A stretch of DNA of 64,000 nt from Shewanella saliphila (GTDB lineage: Bacteria; Pseudomonadota; Gammaproteobacteria; Enterobacterales; Shewanellaceae). The notes beneath the pieces are model-generated. The model did not search any database. It saw only the letters and a list, made by a program, of their open reading frames with translations, and was not told where the DNA came from. Position 1 is the stretch's first letter; every line of letters starts with the position of its first letter. The stretch covers positions 1-64,000 of the forward strand of contig NZ_BMQV01000006.1 of assembly GCF_014648295.1 (NCBI RefSeq), read 5' to 3'. Position numbers and translations under genes: made by a program. Shown here piece after piece: positions 8,512 through 16,911 of this stretch.

Positions 8512-8730
8512 TACCAACCCTGATTAATCTTTATTCTTTTAGCGCAACATTTTGCGATGATATTTACAGCCAGTTTTTAAGGGCATCGTTGTTTTCGTTC
8601 ACAAAACTCAGTGTTATAAGGTTTGATTGGTCATTTAATCTATGCCGTAAAAGTGCTTACCTAACAAAATTTATTGAGATAAATTCTTCAAAAGCGTGTT
8701 TTGCACCACTTAATGTTAATAAAGTTGGTA
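8512..8730. repeat. Possible MITE-like element with imperfect terminal inverted repeats
   Basis: The interval begins TACCAACCCTGATTAA and ends with the complement of TACCAACTTTATTAA, which gives matching but imperfect termini about 219 bp apart. An open frame crosses it by chance and has no recognisable product. It lies between bamE and the borosin methyltransferase, where promoters for both divergent units must be. No target duplication is obvious. Confidence 0.3.
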
Positions 8731-8857
8731 AATAATCATTAAATTGTTTAATTTAAAAGCATATTTGATTGAAATACTCATATAATAAATGCGTGATTTA
8801 GTCTTTGTTTTATTTCCCGTTTAGTTGATTTTGTTATCAACAAAATAGAATGACATA

Positions 8858-9685
8858 ATGAGGTGTAACTTGCAGCTAACTGCCGCAAATCAGCAAGGTC
8901 AGCTAGTGTGTGTCGGTACCGGAGTGCAGCTTGCAGGACAAGTTGGCCAATTAACCGTGAGTTATATTGAACTTGCAGATGTGGTTTTTTCGTTGGTGCC
9001 TGATGGCTTCACCGACAGATGGTTATCGACCTTGAACGCTGATGTGCGCTCGTTACAAGGGTATTACGCACAACCTGGGGAAATAAAAAACCGCCGCGAC
9101 ACTTATCAGCAAATGGTTGATGCCATGCTAGTTGAAGTGCGAGCAAATAAAAGGGTGGTTTGTGCTTTGTATGGTCATCCGGGGGTATTTTCTTGCGTAT
9201 CACATTTAGCGATTACACAAGCTAAGCAGCAAGGTTTTAAGGCTAAAATGCTTGCGGGTGTTTCAGCAGAGGCGTGTTTATGGGCCGATTTAGGTATCGA
9301 CCCTGGTAGTTGTGGTCACCAAAGCTATGAAGCCACACAGTTTATGCTGTATCAACATGTACCTAATCCTTGTGCTCATTTAGTGTTGTGGCAAATTGCG
9401 CTCGCCGGGGAACATACATTGACAAAATTTTCCACAACCAAACAGCGATTACATATTTTGGTTGAACATTTATTACAGTGGTATCCTATTGATCATCAAG
9501 TGATAATATATGAAGCTGCAAACTTAGCAGTGCAATCGCCAAGAATAGAGCATATTGCCTTGGCTGATTTACCTGATGCTCGGTTAACGACCATCAGCAC
9601 ATTATTGATCCCGCCTCAGCAAGCATTAGCATTAAACCCTGCCATGCTAGCAAAGTTAGGCATTAGTGAAATGGATCTTGGTTAA
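8858..9685 (+). CDS. sonM: Split-borosin peptide alpha-N-methyltransferase (SonM-like)
   Basis: 275-aa SAM-dependent enzyme with the tetrapyrrole-methylase fold, matching borosin methyltransferases such as OphMA (fungal, fused) and SonM (Shewanella, split). Seen motifs are VCVGTGVQLAGQ (SAM-binding strand and turn), YY at 69-70, NRRDTY at 78-83 (corresponding to the OphMA catalytic Arg72/Tyr76), LYGHPGVF at 104-111 (Tyr105 like OphMA Tyr98) and GVSAEACLWADLGIDPG. It would N-methylate backbone amides of the precursor encoded 30 bp downstream. The ATG at 8858 adds about 12 residues before the conserved core; the ribosome binding site is weak. Confidence 0.92.
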   Translation: MRCNLQLTAANQQGQLVCVGTGVQLAGQVGQLTVSYIELADVVFSLVPDGFTDRWLSTLNADVRSLQGYYAQPGEIKNRRDTYQQMVDAMLVEVRANKRVVCALYGHPGVFSCVSHLAITQAKQQGFKAKMLAGVSAEACLWADLGIDPGSCGHQSYEATQFMLYQHVPNPCAHLVLWQIALAGEHTLTKFSTTKQRLHILVEHLLQWYPIDHQVIIYEAANLAVQSPRIEHIALADLPDARLTTISTLLIPPQQALALNPAMLAKLGISEMDLG

Positions 9686-9715
9686 AGAATACTTTTAAAA
9701 CACTAAGGGCACGAT

Positions 9716-9928
9716 ATGTCGAATTTAAGTCAATTTTTTACTCAGTTAGGGACAGACGCAGAATTATTAGAAGCGTATCAAAAAGATCCCATCGGGGTGA
9801 TGCAGGCAAATGGCATTACAGAAGAAGAAATTAAAGCGGTAATGTCGGGTGATAAAGCGCGTATCCGTCAATTAGCGGGTGACGAAGATATGAAAATGTT
9901 CCAGATTGTTACAACACCTAAGCCGTAA
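9716..9928 (+). CDS. sonA: Borosin precursor peptide (SonA-like)
   Basis: 70-aa precursor peptide. The N-terminal about 55 residues (from SNLSQFFTQLGTDAELLEAY to AGDEDM) form the short helical borosin-binding domain that docks on the methyltransferase. They resemble SonA of S. oneidensis as I recall it, and superficially the Nif11/LigA leader type. The C-terminal MFQIVTTPKP is the putative core. SonA is methylated at two residues near its C-terminus; an ungapped alignment puts the equivalents at Q63 and V65. The core sequence differs from SonA although the leader is alike. It ends just before the GGDEF gene, within the same presumed operon. Confidence 0.9.
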   Translation: MSNLSQFFTQLGTDAELLEAYQKDPIGVMQANGITEEEIKAVMSGDKARIRQLAGDEDMKMFQIVTTPKP

Positions 9929-9938
9929 TTCCTTGTTG

Positions 9939-11681
9939 ATGCAGGTTTTCCTCAAGGCCATTATCTCTGTGCTGCTACTATTATGCAGCACAGGAATTGT
10001 GCTCGCCAATCAAATGGATGATGAGCTCGATATTGCTGAAAACTTTATGCATACCAACACTCAAAGTGCCATTGCCAAATTAAATTCAGTATTAGCGCGC
10101 CAAGACCAGTTATCGATGTTGCAAAAAAGCCGTTTGTATATGTTGATTAGTGTTAAACATATCTATTTAGCTGAGTATGCCGCTGCAGACGAGGCTTTAG
10201 ACATCGCGTTAACCTTTAACCCGCCTGAAGATATTATCACTCGTATCTATTTATATCGGGTGACAACCAGTATTGGCTTAAAAGACTATAAACGCGCGTT
10301 TACTTTGTTAGAGACCAACTTAGCTCGTATTGATAACTATCAAGATAACAGCATTAAAATTGCTACCTATAATCGCCTATTAAATGTGTACCTAGAGTTA
10401 GAGGCCTATGATGAAATGTTGCGAATATCGCAATTGGCTCTAAACCTAAATCAAGGTGAAAATCCTAAAAATCAGTGTTATTCGATGTTGTATTATGCGG
10501 TAGCCAATTTACGCACAAAACAATTCGATTTGGCTTCCAATTTATTTACCGACACCGAGCAATATTGCAGTGGACATGGCTTCCCATTAATCGCCGTTAT
10601 GTCGACCAAAGGTCAGGCTATTGTGGCCTATGAAACCAGCCTCTACGACAAAGCAGAATCGTTATTATTAAGCGCGTTAGCGGACTATCAAAAGTTCAAA
10701 TTTGAAGTTGAAATTAATGAAATCCATTCTTATTTAGGCATGACTTACTTTTATCTAGACCGCTTTGAAGATGCCGAGCACTATGCCAATAAAGTGAATG
10801 ACAAGCCGATAGCACCTAACAACCTGTTGGTAAAAAAACGTGCCAATGAAACCTTATCCTTAGTTGCAGGAAAGCGCGGCCAGTTTGATAAGGCTTATCA
10901 GTATCAGGTGGTTGCTAATGCTTTGAGCTTACAAATATTAAATGAGCAAAAAGTGAAAGAGAATGCCTACCAAATGGCACGTTTTGACAGTGTAGAGAAA
11001 AACCGAGAAAACAACAGTCTGATGCAAGACCATGAGTTATTGATGCAGCAAAAAGACTTGTTTATGAAAGATAAAAGCTCGTCAATCATGTTTTCGACAT
11101 TACTTGTTGGTGTGTCAGTTGGATTATTATTACTGTTGATTTCAGCCTGGGTGCAACGCAATCAATTTATGAAGCAAGCACAACGTGACGGGTTAACCGG
11201 TATTTATAACCGCCGCACAGGCCAAGAGTTAGCTGAAAACGAATTTATCCAAACCCAAACAATAGATGAGCCGTTTTCGGTATTGTTGATGGATTTAGAC
11301 TTATTTAAAAACATCAATGACCAATTTGGCCATGCCACTGGTGACTGGGCATTAAAGAAGTTTACCAGTGTGATAGAAGTGCTACTCAGACCTAATGATA
11401 TTTTCACCCGCATGGGCGGCGAAGAGTTTGCGATCTTTATGCCCAAACAAGATATTAATGTCGCAACAGACTTTGCCGAACGCCTACGAGCAGAGGTAGA
11501 GGCTATCAATACCCGCTTCTCTGGCCATGACTTTACCATTACGGTGAGCTGCGGCATTAGTTGTGCCGACAAACACGACTTAAGCCTTGACCCGCTTATT
11601 CATCGCGCAGACTTAGCTTTATATCGTGCTAAACATAACGGACGTAATTGTGTTGTGTGTTACAACGAGTCAATGAAATAA
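9939..11681 (+). CDS. TPR-containing membrane diguanylate cyclase
   Basis: About 580 aa. A signal peptide (VFLKAIISVLLLLCSTG) leads to a periplasmic region of about 340 residues with TPR-like helical repeats. It is followed by a membrane segment (FSTLLVGVSVGLLLLLISAW) and a cytoplasmic GGDEF domain. The active-site motif is GGEEF and an RxxD inhibitory site (RPND) lies five residues before it, so a working, product-inhibited cyclic-di-GMP synthase is expected. The ATG at 9939 is chosen over upstream TTG codons because it begins a clean signal peptide. It starts 10 nt after the sonA stop with little ribosome binding site of its own, which suggests translational coupling. Confidence 0.85.
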   Translation: MQVFLKAIISVLLLLCSTGIVLANQMDDELDIAENFMHTNTQSAIAKLNSVLARQDQLSMLQKSRLYMLISVKHIYLAEYAAADEALDIALTFNPPEDIITRIYLYRVTTSIGLKDYKRAFTLLETNLARIDNYQDNSIKIATYNRLLNVYLELEAYDEMLRISQLALNLNQGENPKNQCYSMLYYAVANLRTKQFDLASNLFTDTEQYCSGHGFPLIAVMSTKGQAIVAYETSLYDKAESLLLSALADYQKFKFEVEINEIHSYLGMTYFYLDRFEDAEHYANKVNDKPIAPNNLLVKKRANETLSLVAGKRGQFDKAYQYQVVANALSLQILNEQKVKENAYQMARFDSVEKNRENNSLMQDHELLMQQKDLFMKDKSSSIMFSTLLVGVSVGLLLLLISAWVQRNQFMKQAQRDGLTGIYNRRTGQELAENEFIQTQTIDEPFSVLLMDLDLFKNINDQFGHATGDWALKKFTSVIEVLLRPNDIFTRMGGEEFAIFMPKQDINVATDFAERLRAEVEAINTRFSGHDFTITVSCGISCADKHDLSLDPLIHRADLALYRAKHNGRNCVVCYNESMK

Positions 11682-11689
11682 CCATAAAG

Positions 11690-12587
11690 TTAATTATTTG
11701 TGGCAACACGACTAATAACGGTATTGACGTTATTACGAGATACCCCGTTTAGTCGAGATTAAATCAATCTATTCCTCTCATCATGATGCTTAACATCTTG
11801 GTTTCTGCACCATTTTGAATCTTAAAATCCCTTACACGCACCATTGATGACATTTTTTTCATTTATTTTAAAAAAAATGAATTTTTTTCAAAAAAACCAA
11901 ACGACTGTGGCTTGTTGATCGGGTGACGTAACTCACAGTTTTTAGGTAAATCCTTTTATTTTTTATTACGTTAACGTAAAGGTTAATTTAAAACGACTGT
12001 TTGAATTTGGTTTTAGTAGAGATCGTATTAAGCTTATGTATTTTAATGAATTTTTTGCTTTACGTGCAGGTAAGCTCGAAACGTGGATAAAATGTTTGAT
12101 TAGATTATCCAGATTAAATAGCTGTATGCATTTATTTACACTGTGTAATTTTGTTTCTTTGATTTTTACCATTTGGGATTTGTGGTCAATTGGTCTGATA
12201 AATTTTAGCAAGTGATTGTTGTAAATGTTGGTGTTATATTTTAGTTGTTTTAAATCAGTTGCTTGCCATGGTTTGTCTCCATAAATAAGACCTGTTTTCA
12301 TGTTGTTTAGCATGGTTTTACATACGTTGTGGTCAACTAAAGACTGTTGCAATTACAAACGTTTTTGGTTATTTTTTAGTACGAAACAAACATATGAAAG
12401 CTTGTTTGAACGTTAAAGCGTGATTATTTATTTACACAGAACAATATGGACATTGGTTATACGCTCAGCACCATAGAGCTATATAAGGTAATCAATGGGG
12501 AATAACCCAAACCGTATAACGTCAGCATCATTAAATACCTTTAACAGTAACAAACAAACGCATGCAGCACTCAGGGGGGGGCACAAT
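11690..12587. other. Long AT-rich leader region before aceB
   Basis: About 900 bp without a convincing gene. A 128-codon minus-strand frame at 12352-11966 begins at TTG, has no ribosome binding site and resembles nothing I know. The segment includes homopolymer-rich DNA (TTTTTTTCATTTATTTTAAAAAAAATG around 11850-11885). It must contain the aceB promoter. I see no recognisable operator or riboswitch. Confidence 0.5.
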
Positions 12588-14240
12588 ATGACAGCCGAAC
12601 AATTGGTAGCTCAGTACGGTAAGACCACATCAACAACAGAAGATACGGTAAAAACCGACATCACTTTTGTTGGGCCAACCATTGAAGGGCAGCAACAAGT
12701 GTTTAACTCTGGTGCTGTGGCGTTTTTAAATTCACTTTGTGCCAAGTTTGCTGCAGAAGTTCCAGTGTTATTGGCAAAGCGTAAACAAAAACAACTGCGC
12801 ATTGATAATGGTGAGTTACCAGACTTTCTACCTGAAACGCGTGCTATTCGTTATGGTGATTGGACTATCCGCGGCATACCAGACGATTTGACTGACCGCC
12901 GAGTTGAAATCACCGGTCCAGTTGACCGCAAGATGATCATCAATGCACTAAATGCCAATGTAAAAGTGTTTATGGCTGACTTTGAAGACTCATTAGCGCC
13001 GAGTTGGCAAAAAGTGGTAGAAGGCCAAATTAACCTTCGCGATGCGGTCAATGGCGATATTTCTTTTACGGCACCAGAAACGGGTAAACAGTATTTGCTT
13101 AATCCCGATCCTGCGGTACTCATTGCCCGGGTGCGTGGTTTGCACTTAAATGAAAAGCATGTGTTATATAAAGGCACCCCAGTACCGGGTGGTCTGGTTG
13201 ATTTTGCCATGTATTTTTACCACAACTACCGTCAATTATTAGCCAAAAACTCTGGACCATATTTTTATATCCCTAAGCTAGAGAGTCATCTTGAAGCGCG
13301 TTGGTGGGCAAAGGTATTTGCTTTTGTTGAAGAACGTTTTTGCTTAAAACCTGGCACCATCAAATGTACCTGCTTAATTGAAACGCTACCGGCAGTGTTT
13401 GAGATGGAAGAAATTCTTTATGAGCTTCGTTCAAACATTGTCGCACTTAACTGCGGCCGTTGGGATTACATCTTTAGTTATATTAAAACATTAAAAAATT
13501 ATCCAGACCGTGTACTGCCAGATCGTCAAGCTGTCACGATGGACACTAAGTTTTTAAGTGCTTATTCACGTCTACTGATTAAAACTTGTCACAAACGCGG
13601 CGCACTCGCTATGGGTGGCATGGCGGCCTTTATTCCTGCAAAGGATGAAGAAACCAACGCCAAAGTTTTACAAAAAGTACGTGGTGATAAAGAGCTTGAA
13701 GCGCGTAATGGTCATGACGGTACTTGGGTAGCTCACCCTGGACTAGCCGATACCGCTATGACTATTTTTAATGACTACATTGGCGGCGACAGAACCAATC
13801 AATTGCACATTACTCGTGATGTTGATGCCCCTATTTTAGCCAGTGAATTACTTGAAACCTGCGAAGGTGAACGAACCGAAGAAGGCATGCGTTTAAATAT
13901 TCGTATTGCATTGCAGTACATCGAAGCGTGGATCCAAGGCAATGGTTGTGTACCGATTTACGGTTTGATGGAAGATGCAGCAACGGCTGAAATTTCACGT
14001 ACGTCAATTTGGCAATGGATTAAACATCAAAAGAGTTTATCTAATGGCAAGTTAGTCACTAAAGATTTATTTAAAGACATGCTGAAACAAGAAACAGCCA
14101 ACGTGAAAAAAGAGTTGGGCAGCGATCGTTTTAATGCTGGCAAGTTTACACAAGCCGCAGCGTTGTTTGAGCAAATTACTACCTCAGATGAACTGGTCGA
14201 CTTTTTAACGTTACCGGGTTACGAATTATTAACTGCGTAA
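12588..14240 (+). CDS. aceB: Malate synthase A
   Basis: About 550 aa. It condenses glyoxylate with acetyl-CoA to malate, the second step of the glyoxylate shunt. Malate synthase A signatures are MADFEDSLAPSW, KLESHLEARWWAKVF, CTCLIETLPAVFEMEEILYELR, LNCGRWDYIFSYIK and GGMAAFIPAKDE. The ATG at 12588 is preferred because it follows a strong purine run (AGGGGGGGGCACAAT) and gives near-usual length; the frame is open from an ATG at 12495 that would add 31 residues. In related Shewanella aceA follows directly; here only its last codons remain (14281-14370). An intact aceA elsewhere would be needed for a working shunt. Confidence 0.96.
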   Translation: MTAEQLVAQYGKTTSTTEDTVKTDITFVGPTIEGQQQVFNSGAVAFLNSLCAKFAAEVPVLLAKRKQKQLRIDNGELPDFLPETRAIRYGDWTIRGIPDDLTDRRVEITGPVDRKMIINALNANVKVFMADFEDSLAPSWQKVVEGQINLRDAVNGDISFTAPETGKQYLLNPDPAVLIARVRGLHLNEKHVLYKGTPVPGGLVDFAMYFYHNYRQLLAKNSGPYFYIPKLESHLEARWWAKVFAFVEERFCLKPGTIKCTCLIETLPAVFEMEEILYELRSNIVALNCGRWDYIFSYIKTLKNYPDRVLPDRQAVTMDTKFLSAYSRLLIKTCHKRGALAMGGMAAFIPAKDEETNAKVLQKVRGDKELEARNGHDGTWVAHPGLADTAMTIFNDYIGGDRTNQLHITRDVDAPILASELLETCEGERTEEGMRLNIRIALQYIEAWIQGNGCVPIYGLMEDAATAEISRTSIWQWIKHQKSLSNGKLVTKDLFKDMLKQETANVKKELGSDRFNAGKFTQAAALFEQITTSDELVDFLTLPGYELLTA

Positions 14241-14280
14241 TGGCAAATTGATTACTTATTTCTTGTAAACAGATTCATAG

Positions 14281-14370
14281 CGCAAGGCTGAATTGATTCA
14301 CTTTGCCAACTTATTTACTCAGGGCGGTAAGTCTTTGGTTACAGCGTTAACAGGCTCAACTGAAGAATAG
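14281..14370 (+). pseudogene. aceA: C-terminal remnant of isocitrate lyase (aceA)
   Basis: An open stretch without a start ends in GGKSLVTALTGSTEE and a stop. This closely matches the C-terminus of isocitrate lyase (GG-S-VTALTGSTEE-QF in E. coli-type AceA). The reading frame is closed by a TAG at 14278. Everything before the last about 25 codons is missing. Position directly after aceB is where aceA normally lies, so this is best read as the scar of an aceA deletion. Confidence 0.75.
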
Positions 14371-14425
14371 TTTTAACCGTTAGTGTTACCGTTTTACAGT
14401 TTAGTCACTTTGTGGCTGTTGTAAC

Positions 14426-14462
14426 CCCGTGCGACTCACCTACAGGTCGCACGGGATTTTTA
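14426..14462 (+). terminator. Terminator of the former aceBA operon
   Basis: A perfect 10-bp stem, CCCGTGCGAC/GTCGCACGGG with a 10-nt loop, is followed by ATTTTTAT. It lies after the aceA remnant. Confidence 0.85.
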
Positions 14463-14559
14463 TCCAATATGTTGGATCATAAGCAAACGCTTAGTTGTTG
14501 ATTTTAACTGTTTGGGTACTTCCTACCCGTAAGTTTTCCAACCACGTAATTTGTGATTG

Positions 14560-14584
14560 CGGCTCTTTTGAGCCGTTTTTTTTT
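14560..14584 (+). terminator. Second terminator-like hairpin before the HDOD gene
   Basis: A short hairpin, CGGCTC TTTT GAGCCG, is followed by a run of nine or ten T. No gene lies between it and the previous terminator, so it may be a leftover or a backup. Confidence 0.6.
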
Positions 14585-14732
14585 GCCGAGTGAAAAAGTT
14601 TAAAAAATCATCTGTCACTTAAATTTATTAGACCTGTGTACAACAAACAACAATCAAGTTACGACTCTTTATTGAAATTGAGTATACTCAAATTCAGGTT
14701 TGTTACATTTAGGTTAATTGTTTTTGAAGTCG

Positions 14733-16187
14733 ATGACCCAACAAAAAGGTGCCGATTACTGGACTAAGCGTATCAGTGACCAAGAAATGCCGGCATTATG
14801 CTCCACCGTACGAGACTTAGAAAAGCTGGCTAAAGATGATGTGTCTTCGTTAGCTTTACTGGGGCGCAGCGTGATGCATGATAATGCGTTAACCTCGCGT
14901 ATTTTACGTGTAGCCAACAGTGCCATATACAATAAAGGCATTAACCAGGTTTCTACGGTTAGCCGCGCAGCGGTTGTGCTGGGTTTTGACACTATCCGTA
15001 ATATTTGTATCACCGCAAAGCTATTAACCAGCCTGTTAGAAAATAAGCACTTATCTGAAGGTGTATACACCCGTTTATTAAAGCTGATGGCACAGTCTTT
15101 TCAAGCCGCAATGTTGGCGCGCATGATGATGAGCGATCGCGGAGAGTCACTGCGTGAAGAAGTGTTTATAGCATCATTATTGTACCGCATTGGTGAAAGC
15201 GCGTTTTGGAGCATGGGCGGTGAAATCCCAGCTCAACTGCATCGAAAACTTGTCACTATAGACGATAAAGGGGAACAAAATGCCCTTATTAGAGCGGAGC
15301 TTGGCGCGTCATTTTTACAACTCACTCAGGGTATTGCCAGGAGCTGGGGCTTAGGCGAGGTACTGCAAAAGTCGTTAGCACAACCTGATGAGCGCATGCC
15401 TGAGATACATTGTATTTTTTTAGCGGATAAGCTGTCAGAAATATTGTCGTTACCTAACGCGGATCCAGTTGAATTACAAAAGCGCTTAGGCCAAGCGGCT
15501 GAAATGCTCGACATCGATATTGATGAAATGACTCAACGGGTGATTCAATGTAATCAGGTCACTCATAAGCTTGCCATTGAGTATGGTGCTAAAGCCATTG
15601 TGGCGTATTTGCCTGAACCATCGACAGTAGCTAGCAATATTGAAACGCCAGTTATCGAAACGGTGAGCCGTCAAGTTGACCAGGGGTATCAGCTCGCCAA
15701 GTTACGTCAGTTAACACAATATGCTGTGGTTAAAACCGATTTTAATCAAATTATGCAAACTGCATTAGAAGGCATTTTAACCGGAGTGGGGGTTGATCGT
15801 TGCGGTGTGTTGTTATTGTCGCCGAGCCGTAAACTACTGCAACCTAGGGTGATGATGGGAGATGATGTTGACCAGCTAAAACAGACTTTTGTTATTGACC
15901 TTAATGATAAAAAGTCTGTGTTTAGCCAATGTATTGAGCAAAAGCGCAGTATTTGGGTTAATGATCCTTCATCGAAAGACTGTACTGTTCAAATGGATGA
16001 TGTACTGGTTGAGAAACTGTCAAAATATGGCTTTTTAATTGCTCCGCTGGCTATCGGTAATAAAGTGTTAGGTTTGTTTTATGCTGATAGGCACAGCACT
16101 CATCGGCATTTTGAGCAGCTAGATAACGACAGTTTTACCCATTTTTGTCAGTTAGCCAATGTGTGCTTTGCTGTTTCGATGAGTTAA
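14733..16187 (+). CDS. HDOD-GAF domain signalling protein
   Basis: About 484 aa, predicted soluble. Residues about 20-210 form an HDOD domain (LCSTVRDLEKLAKDD, RILRVANSAIYN, VSRAAVVLGFDTIRNICITAKLL), a phosphodiesterase-like HD fold lacking the metal-binding residues. Residues about 330-480 form a GAF domain (IMQTALEGILTGVGVDRCGVLLL ... GFLIAPLAIGNKVLGLFYADR). Such proteins act in regulatory networks rather than as enzymes; the signal is unknown. The ATG at 14733 is used; in-frame TTG codons lie slightly upstream (14718, 14724). It is followed by a shared terminator. Confidence 0.85.
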   Translation: MTQQKGADYWTKRISDQEMPALCSTVRDLEKLAKDDVSSLALLGRSVMHDNALTSRILRVANSAIYNKGINQVSTVSRAAVVLGFDTIRNICITAKLLTSLLENKHLSEGVYTRLLKLMAQSFQAAMLARMMMSDRGESLREEVFIASLLYRIGESAFWSMGGEIPAQLHRKLVTIDDKGEQNALIRAELGASFLQLTQGIARSWGLGEVLQKSLAQPDERMPEIHCIFLADKLSEILSLPNADPVELQKRLGQAAEMLDIDIDEMTQRVIQCNQVTHKLAIEYGAKAIVAYLPEPSTVASNIETPVIETVSRQVDQGYQLAKLRQLTQYAVVKTDFNQIMQTALEGILTGVGVDRCGVLLLSPSRKLLQPRVMMGDDVDQLKQTFVIDLNDKKSVFSQCIEQKRSIWVNDPSSKDCTVQMDDVLVEKLSKYGFLIAPLAIGNKVLGLFYADRHSTHRHFEQLDNDSFTHFCQLANVCFAVSMS

Positions 16188-16206
16188 CCCTAAAGCGTGG
16201 AAGCAT

Positions 16207-16241
16207 AAAAAAAGAGATGGCCCACGGGCCATCTCTTTTTT
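16207..16241. terminator. Bidirectional terminator
   Basis: A perfect stem, AAAGAGATGGCCC/GGGCCATCTCTTT, with A and T tracts on both sides serves the HDOD gene (+) and the NTF2-like gene (-). Confidence 0.9.
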
Positions 16242-16253
16242 GTCATTGCAACA

Positions 16254-16859
16254 CTACTGCATTATTAAGCTGGTAATGCGTTTAGCTTTGTCATTAGGGA
16301 TAGGAAAACTTAAATGATATTGCGCTATTTTCCAGCCTTGCTCTGTGTGAACTAATGCACCTGTGCCACGACTTGCACCATAGGCTGGGCTAAACAAGTG
16401 CTCATCAAATAAAATGGTGTCGTCTATTTGCAATAAATGGCGCGATTGAAGCTCGTAACGCCAGCCTTTTGTCGGTTGTGCATATTGCTTAAACTCAACC
16501 ATGTTCCAACGTTCAGTATTGTCGGTGCCGATAAACACCGCTTGCGGATGATATAAACTGAAATAGGTTGTCCAGTCAGCGCTTGCGGCGCTTTCATGCA
16601 GTTTGTTAAGCAGCGCACTCACCGCCTGGTTGTCCTGTGCAGATAAGCCCTGGCTGTCGACCATGTCAGTAGTGGTGTTGAGATCTTTAATGACGGCAGG
16701 GCTTTCTGAGCTCACTTGTTGGCTAATAGATTGGTTTTTGTTGTCTGTTTGCGCTTGTTCTGCACTTAACTCGTCAGCTTGATTTGCATGTACATCGAAG
16801 GCTGCGGCTGTGGTAACTAACATGGCAATAACGCCAAGTCGGTGAATAATAGATTGCAT
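16254..16859 (-). CDS. Secreted NTF2-like (SnoaL/DUF4440-type) protein
   Basis: 201 aa. It has a signal peptide (IIHRLGVIAMLVTTAAAFDVHA), then a low-complexity Glu/Gln/Ser linker to about residue 75. The C-terminal domain of about 120 residues has the cone-shaped NTF2-like pattern (LLNKLHESAASADWTTYFSLYHPQAVFIGTD, ERWNMVEFKQYA, GTGALVHTEQGWKIAQYHLSFPIP). The last motif is typical of SnoaL_3/DUF4440 proteins. It is probably periplasmic; ligand or activity is unknown. It stands 52 bp downstream of mtfA on the same strand. Confidence 0.75.
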   Translation of the reverse strand: MQSIIHRLGVIAMLVTTAAAFDVHANQADELSAEQAQTDNKNQSISQQVSSESPAVIKDLNTTTDMVDSQGLSAQDNQAVSALLNKLHESAASADWTTYFSLYHPQAVFIGTDNTERWNMVEFKQYAQPTKGWRYELQSRHLLQIDDTILFDEHLFSPAYGASRGTGALVHTEQGWKIAQYHLSFPIPNDKAKRITSLIMQ

Positions 16860-16911
16860 AATATCCCTTACGTTAATAATTGCATTTCGCGTTGACCAAT
16901 AGGGGTTACCG

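Noticed and set aside
8502..8735. 77-codon plus-strand frame before the borosin methyltransferase
   Set aside because: No ribosome binding site, and it coincides with the possible inverted-repeat element, so it is better explained as chance.
11966..12352. 128-codon minus-strand frame upstream of aceB
   Set aside because: It begins at TTG with no ribosome binding site, is AT-rich and Asn/Lys-heavy like random frames in such DNA, and matches no family I know.
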